This document shows positions 34,853-45,685 of a stretch of DNA of 64,000 bases, piece by piece (position 1 is the stretch's first letter; each line of letters starts with the position of its first letter). The notes under the pieces were generated by a model that did not search any database, was not told where the DNA came from, and saw only the letters and a list, made by a program, of their open reading frames with translations. A program made the position numbers and the translations under genes. Origin of the DNA: Physcia stellaris (lineage: Eukaryota; Ascomycota; Lecanoromycetes; Caliciales; Physciaceae); the NCBI GenBank assembly GCA_018902385.1, contig JABSSW010000080.1, positions 62,001-126,000 on the forward strand. The letters are read 5' to 3'.

Positions 34853-37708
34853 ATGTTTGATCTAAGGAGATGGTGGCCAAGCTATTTTGCTACTGAGAAA
34901 GACCTCACTTGGGTATCGCCACCTCGAGAGCTTATGCACCGATCCGCCAAGGAACAGCTCGCGCTGTGCGTCAATAAGAAAGCCGAGTGGTCTTCAAGGA
35001 AAAGCGGCTATGTCGCGCTTTCTCATGTGTGGAGCGATGGGTTACAACGAGATAACGAGCATAATGGACTGTTGGGTGAGAAGTTCCGTGCTATTTTTGC
35101 ATTGCTTGACAGTCGACATATTGAGGCCGAATGGATATGGACGGACGTCCTTGTGATTGTACGTGTTCTCGAAGTCTTCTTGGCCTTCTCTAGGTTATTT
35201 ATTTCGGTATAAGACATGTTGCGACGTCGTCTCTACAAGTTATTTGTCTCATGTAATTCAACGCTTACACAAGTTTGGAACATCTGACTCGGAAGTTTCA
35301 CAGCCAGGTGGAGACCCAGCCAAGGCGAGTTCGGCGGATGAGATACTGACTATCGATATCATAAACACCCTCCCCCTTGTCTATACCCGTGCAGATGCAG
35401 TTATTATCGTCGATGCTCTGGTGCTTCAGCTCCACTCAGATTACTTAATTGACGTTGCAGTTGCTCTGGTCTGCGGCCAATGGACTACCCGAGTATGGAC
35501 ATTTCAAGAGATCAAGCTGGCCCAACGGGCACTTGTGCTCACCGCTACTGGACATCATACGTACAGCGACATTGTGAATCAACTCAAAACCCTGGCAGAT
35601 GCGCAACCTGATCACTATCGTAGTCTGTGGCTTCGTTTGGCAACTCTTGAGAAGAATGAGGAAGTCGGACTATCGATCCCAGATATAGTCATGGCGTGCG
35701 GCACGCGTCGTTCTGGAAACGATATTGACTACGCTCGAGCCTTCTTTCCCGTCCTTGGCCTGAAGTGGGAATACGGCATGACTCGAGAAGAAGGCATGCA
35801 AATGATTTACAGGTCGCAGAAGCACCATGCTGCACGCATTGCATGCTTTTATGGCGCTCCTCGCATGAAAATCAACCTTGCGTGGGCCCCTTCCTACTTA
35901 AATGGACTGGAAGGGGTGGTGACAGACTCGCTCGAGTGGGATGATCGAGGTATCAGGGGTGACTGGTATCTAGTCCGGATTAAACATGTTTTGAAGAAAT
36001 TTCCACATTCTCGGAGGACAGCTTTGAATCTTGAGCTAGATTGCTCAGGAGACACAAGTATGGAGTGTGCCTTGGCTGCTAACGAAGATCCAGAAACGAT
36101 CAAGGCTATGGAGTCAGCCATCGAGCGAGGGCAGACATATGTCATCTCACTTGTGCCATCGGAAGATGTAATTGCAGCGGAGTGGGTATGTCTTCTCGAC
36201 ACAATCCTTCCTGTTTGAAACTTGTCTAGGCCTCATAATCTGCATATGATCCGTGCCTTAGGATTGAGATTCTTCTCGAGATTAGAAAAGCTGATCCTAA
36301 AATTCACTACAGGCTCGTCAAGCTTTAATAATCGAGAGGAATGAAGTTAACGAGCACGACGGATTCGAGGGAGCTGTCTATTGTGCAGCAGTAATCTTGA
36401 GTCAAAATCGACATCAGGAAGATAAGAAGTCCATACTACTTCGACATGGCAGTCCAGTGCATGACGATGGCTTGAGCAACGCCCTACGATACTTCTGGCA
36501 CACTCAGAAAGAGTCAGGTCTCCCAGCTACTTTGACACGTCAGGATGGGGAAAGTGAATTGCATGCAGCTGTACGCACTGGCAACGTTTCGATAGTCGCG
36601 AAGGCGATGGAAGAAGGTGCTTCAATTGGCGAATTCGACAAAAGGGGCTTGACACCAGTGCACACCGCCGCTGCAAGAGGCGAAACCGAAATTCTCGAGT
36701 ATTTGCTGAAGATAAGCCCGGATACAGAGATCAAAGGCAAATCTAACAACGGAGACACACCCCTCGCTCTAGCAGCCAAACACGGCCAAACTGGCTCCAT
36801 CCAAATCCTTCTTAAGTCTGGTGCGAACATTCACGCTCGCGACCAGTCCGATTACACACCCATATTTTACGCCGCCCTCGAACGCCATCCAGAAGCCGTG
36901 AAAGAGCTTAGTAAGTGTTTCCGGTAGTTCGCTCTTTCAAGGTTGTATCTGTTTCCAGACATGGAGTGGCAGTCGTTCTTTCCAAGAGACACATCTTGTC
37001 ATAGCACAGCACTTTACCTAAGACTCGAATCGCTGACTCCGGAACATCTCTCCAGTCTCCAAAGGAGCGAACCCAAACGACTCCACCCGCCTCGGCGAAA
37101 CCCCACTCCTCCTCGCCTGCAGCGCCGGCTCCCCCCGGCTCCCAACCATCCAAGCCCTCATCGAAGGCGGCGCCTCCCCAAACCCTCCCAACCCCCTATC
37201 TCATCGCACGCCGGTGCACGAAGTCGCAGAATTCGGCACCGTAGAAGACCTAACCTATCTCCTCTCCCACGGCAGCGCCCCCGACGCGCGGTCCTCTGAC
37301 TCCTACACCCCGCTCTTCTACGCCATCCAGCGCAGTAAAGCAGATTGCGTCAAGCTCCTCCTCGACGCGGGCGCCGATCCCAATATCCGCTTCCGCGACA
37401 TGGCGACTCCTTTGCATTATGCTGCCCAACAACCCAACTGGCAGATCATGCAGCTGTTGTTGCAGTCTCCGAAAGGCGTGGATGTAAATGCGAGGACGGA
37501 GAGGGGGGGGTTGACGCCGTTGCATGTCGCTATGAAGGAACAGAAGACTATGACGCTGGTGAAATTGCTGCAGGAGGCGGGTGCAGATGGCGATATTGAA
37601 GACAAGACGGGGAAGACGCCGGCAAGGTATCTGCTTGAGAATAGGGAGTTGCTGCAGACGGTGCCGGAGTTGACAGTGCCGGAGTTGGCGGCGGCGGTGG
37701 AAAAATGA
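34853..37708 (+). CDS. HET-like domain protein with C-terminal ankyrin repeats
   Basis: Four exons (34853-35158, 35304-36185, 36313-36910, 37056-37708), GT-AG and phase-consistent, giving 812 residues. The N-terminal HET-like block contains YVALSHVW (residues 53-60) and EWIWTDVLVI (ending at 102). Exon 2 starts PGGDPAKAS and continues with IDIINTLPLVYTRADAV, colinear with the HET-like gene at 14209-15501. PVLGLKW is also shared. From about residue 470 to the end there are eight or nine ankyrin repeats (for example GLTPVHTAAARGETEILEYL and ATPLHYAAQQPNWQIMQLLL). HET plus repeats is the layout of non-self recognition/cell-death proteins, though no NACHT or NB-ARC domain lies between. The relative at 14209 has about 110 more residues before the HET block. 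Here that part would fall in or beyond the LTR element, so the 5' end may be truncated. Confidence 0.8.
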
Positions 37709-38283
37709 TGGATTTGGGTTCTGGGCAGCGGCAGGACTAAGACGTTTTCCTGTTGTGGCTTCTGGGTTTCAGCTTATCGGTAGGTACGAGAAGAGAAAGA
37801 CTTCGTCTTGGGGTTTGGGTATAATAGACGGATATCATGTTGCGGTGTTACAGGACAGGAGGACTCACTCCATGTAGCTCTTTTCACATCCCAAAAACCC
37901 CCTGCCAAGTATACCAACAAGCATACCAACCACTATACCAACCACAGAAAAACACAGAATTGGATTCGAAAACCTTCGTTTCCTCCGATACTACGACATT
38001 GGGGGTAGCTATATAAAAGGGGGATGGCTCTAACGGAAATGAGGGGTGCCTGCATGAGTCCTCTGCCTTATCAAATCAAAGCACCAACACCATCACCACC
38101 ATCATGCATGATGTGCAAAAAAATAGCTGCTGACATCGGACCGATACCGCAGAGAAAATTACGTCAGAACAAAGTGCAGCAGAAACAAAAATTCTCTGCT
38201 ACAATTTCATCTACCATTAGTTTCACGTAGTAAGGGCGGTAATCTGGTTTTCTTTCTGGTACCTTGCAGAATTAATTTATACC
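37709..38283. other. Intergenic, nothing recognised
   Basis: A 575-bp spacer between two plus-strand genes. It should hold the promoter of the methyltransferase gene. A short tandem TACCAACAAGCATACCAACC-like motif occurs near 37910-37945. Confidence 0.5.
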
Positions 38284-39409
38284 ATGGCCATTTCGGCTGC
38301 CAGTCAGGCTGAGAATGCATCAGAATTCTCCCAAGGCTGTGGCCCAGAAACCGCCTTCACGGTAACCTTCCCACAAAAAGATGACTCGAGTTCTCCACAA
38401 CAAGATGAAGAATACGCAGAGGTACACATAGGAGCGAAGAAGCAGATATTTCGCATACACGACTACAATGCCATGTACTCTCTGCCGGGGCTTTACAAGT
38501 AAGTGAACATTTTTCGAGCACATTATTGCCTGCTGGATTAGAACTCTGTCACAGGCACATCGTCTACGAACAGCTAGCGTGCGACTCCCCCAGAGTCCTA
38601 GTGCAGTTCCTGAAGGAACATGTAGCTGCAATCAATGTCTCTTCGGCTATCATTGATCCCCTGGACATTCTCGACGTCGCTGCGGGCAACGGCATTGTGG
38701 GCGCGGAGCTCCGCCAACAACTCGCGGAGAAACCTGGAATCCGACGTCTCATCGGGACCGATCTGCTCGATTCAGCTCGCTCAGCTGCCCTCAGGGATCG
38801 GCCAGACGTCTACGACGACTATGTCGTTGCCGATTTGACTCAACCACATGGATCAGGACTTCCCTCGTCGTTGGATCTCGTCACTATCTGTGCGGCGCTG
38901 GGCCCTGGCGATGGCGACTTGCCGCTCGAGGCCGTCGACGGAGCCATTATTCTGTTGCTTGAAGGCGGGCTGCTCGCGCTGACCGTCAATGCAAGAGGTC
39001 AGAGTGCTGCGACTTCCCTTCGGTGGCAAAGATTTTTCGACAGTGTCAATGGAAGCGGTGGAAGCCATGTAAGACGTTTTTCTTATTCCTCTCAGTAGAC
39101 TTCTCGTCTTCAAGCTTACTGCTCTATATCAAATCTAATATACAGTGATGCTGACTTGGAATCGTACCAGTGGGGCTGTTTGGAGGAGGTGGCGCGGAAG
39201 AGCTATAAACACCGGAAGAATGTGCAAGGGAAATGGATTGAGTACGTGGCGCTCATATACAAGAAGAAGGGACCAGAGGCTGTTGATGGTATGTAACATG
39301 ACTAAGAAGAAATTTAACGTGCCTAGAGCTTCAAGAGCGACAGATCCAAAAGATGATGGCTGCGGTCTCAAGATTTCTCAAACTACCAGTTCCTGTGGCT
39401 TGTGCCTGA
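38284..39409 (+). CDS. Class I SAM-dependent methyltransferase
   Basis: Proposed exons are 38284-38498, 38555-39068, 39171-39288 and 39327-39409 (309 residues). Motif I is ILDVAAGNG at residues 110-118, and GTDLLDSAR supplies the post-I acidic residue. The predicted strand order follows the Rossmann-like fold (ADLTQPHGSG, LDLVTICAALG, GGLLALTVNARG). A C-terminal block KSYKHRKNVQGKWIEYVALIY closes the domain. Substrate unknown; it resembles small-molecule methyltransferases near secondary-metabolite or accessory genes. The junction between exons 2 and 3 is uncertain: the CAG at 39145 would put coding-like residues DADLESYQ in the wrong phase with the GTAAGA donor, whereas the CAG at 39170 is in phase. 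Exon 4 is inferred from a GTATGT donor and an in-phase CTAG acceptor. Confidence 0.75.
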
Positions 39410-40657
39410 TTGAACTAGAGCGATTGAGTACACATGGTTCCTTTGTCACGTGTTCCCGCAGTCCGGCTCAATTGACTCCAGGCCATGCATTACTTCTGGA
39501 TCGCCCTCATGGGGTGTTCCAAAACTAGTTCCATTCGAAAGTTGTGCACATCTTCGACGACAGTGTTGAGAACTACTTGATGAGCTTGGAGTTAGCAAGA
39601 GGACTGATATTTAGCAGGACTGTGCTGTTCTAGGATTGCATCGGCGAAAAGTTCTTGCTCGAACATAAAATGCTAACATCGCGTGATGACTCTATCCATC
39701 AGACAACATGGAGGCTTTCGCGAGCATCCTGCAAGCTATGATGGACCGGTACAATAATCATAACAACAGCTCCTTTCTCGGGCTGCTGGTCGCTGTGCTA
39801 CATTCTATGCTTGTTTCGGAGAAAGTCATTGCGGATCCCGGGCACAAAAACCTGCGTTTACCGAGCTGAATTTTGGCCAATTACGCTATCATTGCTTAGA
39901 TGACGCATTATCGAAATTTCGAAAAATTCATCCTGTTTTGCCAAAGAAAAATCCCAGAGCCCCAAGTTGAAGGCTTCACGCTTCGGAGCGTGGGTGCGCA
40001 TACCCTGCTGGGAGGTGCGCGTACCAGGAAGGGGGGCGACTGGCAGTCTACTTGTAACCACTCCAGCGCCATTGGCCGATGGGAAAGAGATGCCGTAAGC
40101 ATCCTCCCGCACTTGCACAGTGTCATAATGCATATGGATGTCTGGCGTATCCCTTGCTCGCCCGTCTGGCCGCACCTCGGTATTGAACCATAATTTCGCT
40201 TATACAACAAGGTAGATATAACCAAAAGTATGAGGCATGTCCGGGTTGCTACCAGACTGACGAGCGACAAAGGGATAGGTTAGTTCCTACATTTCCTTGT
40301 TTCAAATTTGTTTGTACTTGTTTCACCTTGAGAGATTGTTGGAGGAAAAAACCGTAAGTGTGCCCTCAGGACAAGAAGATCTACCACGGCTGATAAGCAA
40401 TTGTTTGAGGGCTTTAGACACTCGCGAATTTTGAGAGGCCCCGACTCACGATTAGGGCAAAGCCAACGGCCCTGACATGAAACGGCGCATAAGCGATGAT
40501 GACAGCGCATAAGCGATAATGGCGCATCGACTAAAATACACATATATCTCCGAAGGAAAATCTTACAAGAACAAAATGCGCCTGCACTGATCCCCTGAAT
40601 CCAAACCCATTTCAGAGTCGATTTTAAGCGCCATCAAGTTTCATAGCATCCGCGCTC
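39410..40657. other. Intergenic, nothing recognised
   Basis: This 1.25-kb spacer has overlapping short frames on both strands only. A small tandem motif, GCGCATAAGCGATGATGACA-like, is repeated at about 40485-40530. Confidence 0.5.
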
Positions 40658-41199
40658 ATGTTCCTCGCCTGCGCACGCTTCTTCACCCTAGCGACATTCC
40701 TGCTATTCATTCAATGCGCATTTTCACATCCAGCCAATCATGTGGGTCAACCACTAAGAATCATCGTCACCGGCACCCAGTAAGGCCCTTTGCTACTTCC
40801 CATATCTAATTCCCTAACAGCCAACCTACCCACAGCTCCAACACAAGCCACCACCTCACCTCCTTCCGCCTGCAGCTAGACTACGCCCGCTTCTCCCAAC
40901 AGCGCTCCATCTCCCCCTCCAGCGGCTCAGCATGCATCGCCGCCACCATCACCGCAGCGCGCCGCCACAGCCCCAACGAACAACTGCCCGCAACGGGCTT
41001 CAAGATCGTGGATCGTGGCGTGTGGCTCGAGGCGGGCGCTTACCATCATGATTACACCTGGGGCATCCTTGTTGATACTGTGGAGTTGGTCGAGGCGGAG
41101 TTGGAGGCGAGGGGCTGGTTTAGCTGTCGGTGGAATATTGAACGGGTCGGGAATGCGGGGAGTCCGGGGTGGTTGATTGGGTGGGGACGTATGAGGTAG
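40658..41199 (+). CDS. Putative small secreted protein of unknown family
   Basis: Exons 40658-40779 and 40836-41199 give 161 residues. The start MFLACARFFTLATFLLFIQC followed by AFSHPA is a good signal peptide with cleavage after about residue 22. The donor is GTAAGG. Two in-frame acceptors exist (CAG at 40820 or 40835), differing by five codons. The mature part contains KIVDRGVWLEAGAY and EARGWFSCRWNIE and no known domain. Near the 3' end the alternative frame stays coding-like beyond this stop (VGTYEVDGGEGMAGVFLMEA), reachable if one G were missing from the GGGG runs at 41156-41172. The true C-terminus may therefore be longer. The next gene, 41608-42198 on the opposite strand, may be a distant relative. 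Confidence 0.55.
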
Positions 41200-41607
41200 A
41201 TGGTGGGGAGGGGATGGCGGGCGTGTTTTTGATGGAGGCCGAGCTTGGGGAGCGATGGGGGGTGGTGCTGGTAGGAAAACTATGTCACACCGCGATTTAA
41301 GTCTTGAGGGTACTACCAAAACAATAGATTTCACGCATGATACAATAATATTCTGTAGCTTCACGAGAATAATATCGCGGTGAAGGTGCAAGTCTATATT
41401 ACAGTATACAGTAGAGAGCTGGCCCCGGAGATGTTTCAAGCCTCCATGGTGCCAAGACGGGAATTCCCGCTGATTAGATAAGGGTGCTGACCCTACGGGT
41501 CCTGAACACAGAGCTGCATAAATAGATTTTCTGAATCCCAATTGGAAGACACTCCATTGACGCAAGCCGCGATATACAGCACGGACCAAGACCAATTCTC
41601 AGATCAT
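41200..41607. other. Intergenic between convergent small genes
   Basis: About 400 bp. The first part (to about 41300) may be coding in another frame, as noted for the preceding gene. The rest shows nothing. Confidence 0.4.
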
Positions 41608-42198
41608 TTATTCATCAGACACCGACTCTGATGCACTCTGCACGTACTCTTCTCCGATCAAGTTCCCAAAGAACGACCATCCACCCGCGGCAGCCATGTA
41701 TAACCACAACCTCACCCAAGCCAACCCATCCAGACCCAATTCATCCACCATCACCCGCACCCCCTCCCCTCTCACCTGTTTCCAAGCCCCACTCATCAGG
41801 ACCCTCACCAGCATATCCATCACCACAAACGCAACCTCAAAATACGCCCCTCCGCTCCTGATAAACATTCCTAGACCCTCTATGATCGCCCCCAGCAGAT
41901 CAACGCTCAACCCCGCGCAAGGATGCACGATGATCCTCGCCCCCGGCGACTCCGCATGGCCCTTCGAGTCCCAGTGCAAAGCGGTTCTTGGGGCGGAGGG
42001 CAGCGCGCGGATGTGCTGCGCCCATTGCCAGAAGCGCTCGAACGCTTCGATGAGCCAGATGCCCTCGGCGTAAAAGTCTGCGCCAAATGACCCGCAAATG
42101 GCATAGTACGCTTTGTCTGGGATTTCAGCGATTTTGGAATCGCCGCAACTGACAAGGAAAATATGGAAGTGCTGATAACATGGGTGTACTAGTTGCAT
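41608..42198 (-). CDS. Hypothetical protein, 196 residues
   Basis: A single open frame of ordinary composition and high coding appearance, convergent with the gene at 40658. It contains GADFYAEGIWLIEAFERFWQ, ARIIVHPCAGLSVDLLGAII and ARVRLWLYMAAAG-like hydrophobic stretches, with an acidic end SASESVSDE. There is no classical signal peptide at this ATG; an upstream exon could supply one. The pattern of a polar N-terminal half, then I-V-x-G, D-x-x-(G/E)-x-(I/L)-(I/V)-E and an aromatic segment loosely resembles 40658-41199. Paralogy is only a guess. Confidence 0.5.
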   Translation of the reverse strand: MQLVHPCYQHFHIFLVSCGDSKIAEIPDKAYYAICGSFGADFYAEGIWLIEAFERFWQWAQHIRALPSAPRTALHWDSKGHAESPGARIIVHPCAGLSVDLLGAIIEGLGMFIRSGGAYFEVAFVVMDMLVRVLMSGAWKQVRGEGVRVMVDELGLDGLAWVRLWLYMAAAGGWSFFGNLIGEEYVQSASESVSDE

Positions 42199-43813
42199 CC
42201 GTGAACGTATGACTCAAGTATGATGCAAAAGGAGGCAGTCAAGAGACAATTGCTCAGATGCAACGGAATTTTGGGTTTCCCAAAGTAGCGCCCCCAACCT
42301 CTGATCGTTGAAAGTTTGGGAAGATTGATCACCGAGAGTGAAATCTCAGCAAGACATGATATATTTCTGCGTAAGTGCATAGTTATCGGATGATGTCTGA
42401 TCCGATTAGAGCATGATGGCCCCTTATCAGCTCTCTCCTTGGGCAGGCAGATTGTACTTTACAGCAATCCGGTAATCAGACTGATAGTCGAATTGAGCTT
42501 CGAACAACATATTGGGCTCGACGCCAAGCTTCGAACATAGCTCGACACTTCTATCATGCCTTGTTCCTGTTGTTCTGCTGAGCAACGCGGTTAGCGATCA
42601 TGGGTCCCGTTTGGAATTAGCGGCAGACGCTTATTATTATTTTCTGCAAATTCTGCACCGATAACATATCACAGTTGAGACCGCTATACATTGATTTGAT
42701 CCTTCCTATTCTATAGGCCTCAAATTCGGACCTCCAGCTCGTGCGCTAATCATCCTGCCTTTGGCACGTTGCAGGCCCATAGGTAAATATCACTCCTAGC
42801 ACTTCCACCTCTGGAGTTCCAGCACTAAGACTAATCGTGGGTCAGGACCTCACTAAAACTCGGGGCAACCATGACATTCCAACAATCAGATACTGGAAAG
42901 CGTAGTCCTTGAGTTGAACTTCGAAGACAGAGAAGAAGACCAAAAAAACGAATCAACTAAATTTCGGAATGGTATCTAGCATTTTGACGATGAATGATAA
43001 CTCTTTCTGATGAACGGTTCCAGAAACTATATCAGAGCAGAGAATCATGAAAACCATTCCGTAACCAACATTTGTCATGTTACCTGCACATGCTAGGATG
43101 GTATGGGCAAGGTCTCAGGCGTAGAAGTGCCCTGGGAAATCAATGGTGCAGACACAATCATTAGGCAATCACACACCCCGCACAAGCTGAGACATGGCGA
43201 GTGGCTATCGGCAGCTCGCATTCTCTAACAACGCCTGGTTATCAGAGCTCGGTGTCTGATCCAAATATGCCCTATCTTTGAGTCCCGGACCCGCACCGTC
43301 CGTGCCGCGTATGTAGTGCTGCAGCGGAGAGACGCCTTGCCGTCTTTGGATTATGATGCATACCTCCAGACTGCAAGTGGAGGTTTCAGAACTTCTGATA
43401 GACCCAGATTTGGCCTGAGCTTTGTGGCGTAGAGAATTTTTATGCAACCACCACTGCAAAGGACCTCCAAGACTAGAAATATTAAGCGAGGTCAAAACGG
43501 TGACCGCGAATGGGCCACCTACCAACAGGGAACCGGACAGAAAAGCCCCGGTACGTATGGCTGCATCCAGTACCCTAATAAATTCGAGAAATTTCGAGGT
43601 ATCTGCTTGGTATCTGTTGTGGGTGTGAATCTCACAACGATGATTTGAATTGACTTGCACCCTCAACCTCTTACCAGTATTCTTTACCGTCTCCGATCTG
43701 ATCTTTGACTTGCTGAGCCAGAGACCAAAAATCGGGATGTAAGAAATCCACAAGTTGATGAATCCAATATTTGAACCCCGCAAACTACGAAGTAAGAATA
43801 GAAAACCAAGAGA
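42199..43813. other. Intergenic, nothing recognised
   Basis: A 1.6-kb stretch. The longest frame (minus, 43205-43897) shows no domain and overlaps the first exon of the next gene, so it is not called. It probably includes the promoter of the 43814 gene. Confidence 0.5.
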
Positions 43814-45108
43814 ATGAAGACAGTATCCCCCCTTGAACCGCACACGCCGGCCAAAGTTGGCAAGACAACTTTTCTTGTACGCAGATTCACTCCACACATG
43901 TCTTGCTACACTAAGCTAAGCTTTGTCCATAGGCATTTCTATGGACCGGCGTCGGAGTATCGCTTTGCTTTCTAATATTCCGTTTGCTGGTCAGATTCAA
44001 ATCATTCCGGACGCTGTACCTCGACGATTTCCTGGTGATCTTGGCCTGGGCCATGCTGCTTGCATTTAGCGTTTCCTGGCAAATCGGATCGACAGGGCTT
44101 TATGATCAATACGCCGTCTCATCTGGGCAGAAGCCATTCACGCCCGTTTTCATCGAGAGCGATATCCATTTCCTACACGCAACCATGGTTCCAGCCATCC
44201 TCCTATTTTACAGCTGTCTTTGGACTGTCAAACTCTCCTTCATGGTATTCTTTCGAAGACTCTTCACACATGTCAGGGGTCACAGGATCTGGTGGTGGTG
44301 TATTTTGAGCTTCACAGTCCTTACCTGGGCTGCTTGTGTCGCCGACTACAACTACCAATGTTCTTTGGGCTCTCCTGAAACAATTTTTGGTGAGTCTTGA
44401 TCTATTATCACATGTAAGGCTAATCGGGTAAAGGTTATTGTGCTTCGCTAACTGCAATTAAATGGTCCAACCATGCCTTTTACGGAAATTGTGCTGCGGA
44501 CGTTCTCACAGATTGCCTTAGTGGGTTTTGTTCTGTTTTGTAGAGTAATACATAGGCTTACTGAATTATAGTAATCTCGATCCCTGTTATGATGCTGTGG
44601 AACACCCGGATTGCTCGCCGGCAGAAGATCTTACTCATGGCGATCTTTTCAATGACAGTGGTGGTAATGGGAGTCGCCATCGTCCGGGTTGCCGTTGTGG
44701 ACTTTAGAAAACGAAATGCAGATATCAGCTGGCTGTATTTCTGGAGCAGCATCGAGATGACAACCGGTGCGTTAATCCCGCCTCTATAGCTGATCAAAGT
44801 CTGTTATCTGACTTCTACCCATGATAGCTATTGTAATCGCATGTATCGCTTCATTTCGTCAGCTCTTCGTGCACGCCAACAGTCAACGAAAAGTTCGAAA
44901 GCCTAGACGCAGCAAACCTGATTCTCGCAAGGGTTTTCTCTCCTACTTTGGCTTACGCAGCAAGACAACGAACAAGAAGCGGACCGGTGATGACAGCGGA
45001 AGCAAACATGATCCTGATAATTGGAGTAGTCGTACTCATATTGTCCCCTTGGATAGTATTCATATCGACTACCATCTGTCGGTTCCCGTCAGTAGACTCG
45101 GGCAGTGA
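43814..45108 (+). CDS. Rhodopsin-like (PTH11-type) integral membrane protein
   Basis: Five exons (43814-43876, 43933-44389, 44434-44520, 44572-44766, 44828-45108), all GT-AG and in phase, give 360 residues. The first exon encodes MKTVSPLEPHTPAKVGKTTFL and joins FLWTGVGVSLCFLIFRLLVR. The signature RFKSFRTLYLDDFLVILAW is typical of the fungal 'rhodopsin domain' family related to PTH11. Hydrophobic segments follow at SDIHFLHATMVPAILLFYSC, WWWCILSFTVLTWAACVADY, ADVLTDCLIISIPVMMLWNT, LMAIFSMTVVVMGVAIVRVA and IAIVIACIASFRQLFV, so about seven spans. The C-terminal tail is basic and cytosolic. No CFEM domain is seen. Family members are putative surface receptors; ligand and pathway are unknown. The short first exon, with an intron containing CTAAGC just before its AG, decides the start. 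Confidence 0.82.
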
Positions 45109-45685
45109 AGTCTAGCCTAGTATAATAGTCTCTTCTTGTGTACACAATTAACGACCCCCCTGCAGTAATTCAGGGACTTGAAAGCTAATAACAGGTTAAG
45201 AGAGACCCGTTTCCACATTATGACTATGGAGTATGGACTGTGTAGGTGTAGGATACATCGGATGAAAGTGGGGATTGCTCGCTAACATACAGAGGCAATA
45301 AGCTAGCCCCAATGGGGCTCTGGCTTGGATTCGCAACAATCTATTGGCTTGGCAAGGGGGCTGTGCAATCTGGTATGGGTTTTCTTTTGCCCAAGGTTTG
45401 AATTTGAAGCTCCGCAGCAGCTGTCTTCTACCTACATGTATTTGACCTTATTGTGCTCGAGGATCATCAACATTTAGTGTTTCAGTAATGTCGCTTATCA
45501 CACTTCACATCCTGGCACATTCTGACAGAGACACCTCTTATAAGTGCGGCACTGTTGCCTCAGTCGGCTAGCCTTAGTATTGAACCGCCGTAATCTTTCG
45601 CAGCAGCAGTCATTGTCCCAAGTCGGTTGTGACGCGGTCATACCTCATCTGTGTTTACATGACTGTTTTGACAAAACAGAAACCA
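45109..45685. other. Intergenic, nothing recognised
   Basis: This 577-bp spacer is expected to carry the 3' end of the rhodopsin-like gene and the promoter of the HET gene. No specific signal is seen. Confidence 0.5.

Noticed and set aside
43205-43897. 230-codon minus-strand open frame
   Set aside because: No domain is visible, and it overlaps the first exon and promoter of the well-supported rhodopsin-like gene on the opposite strand.
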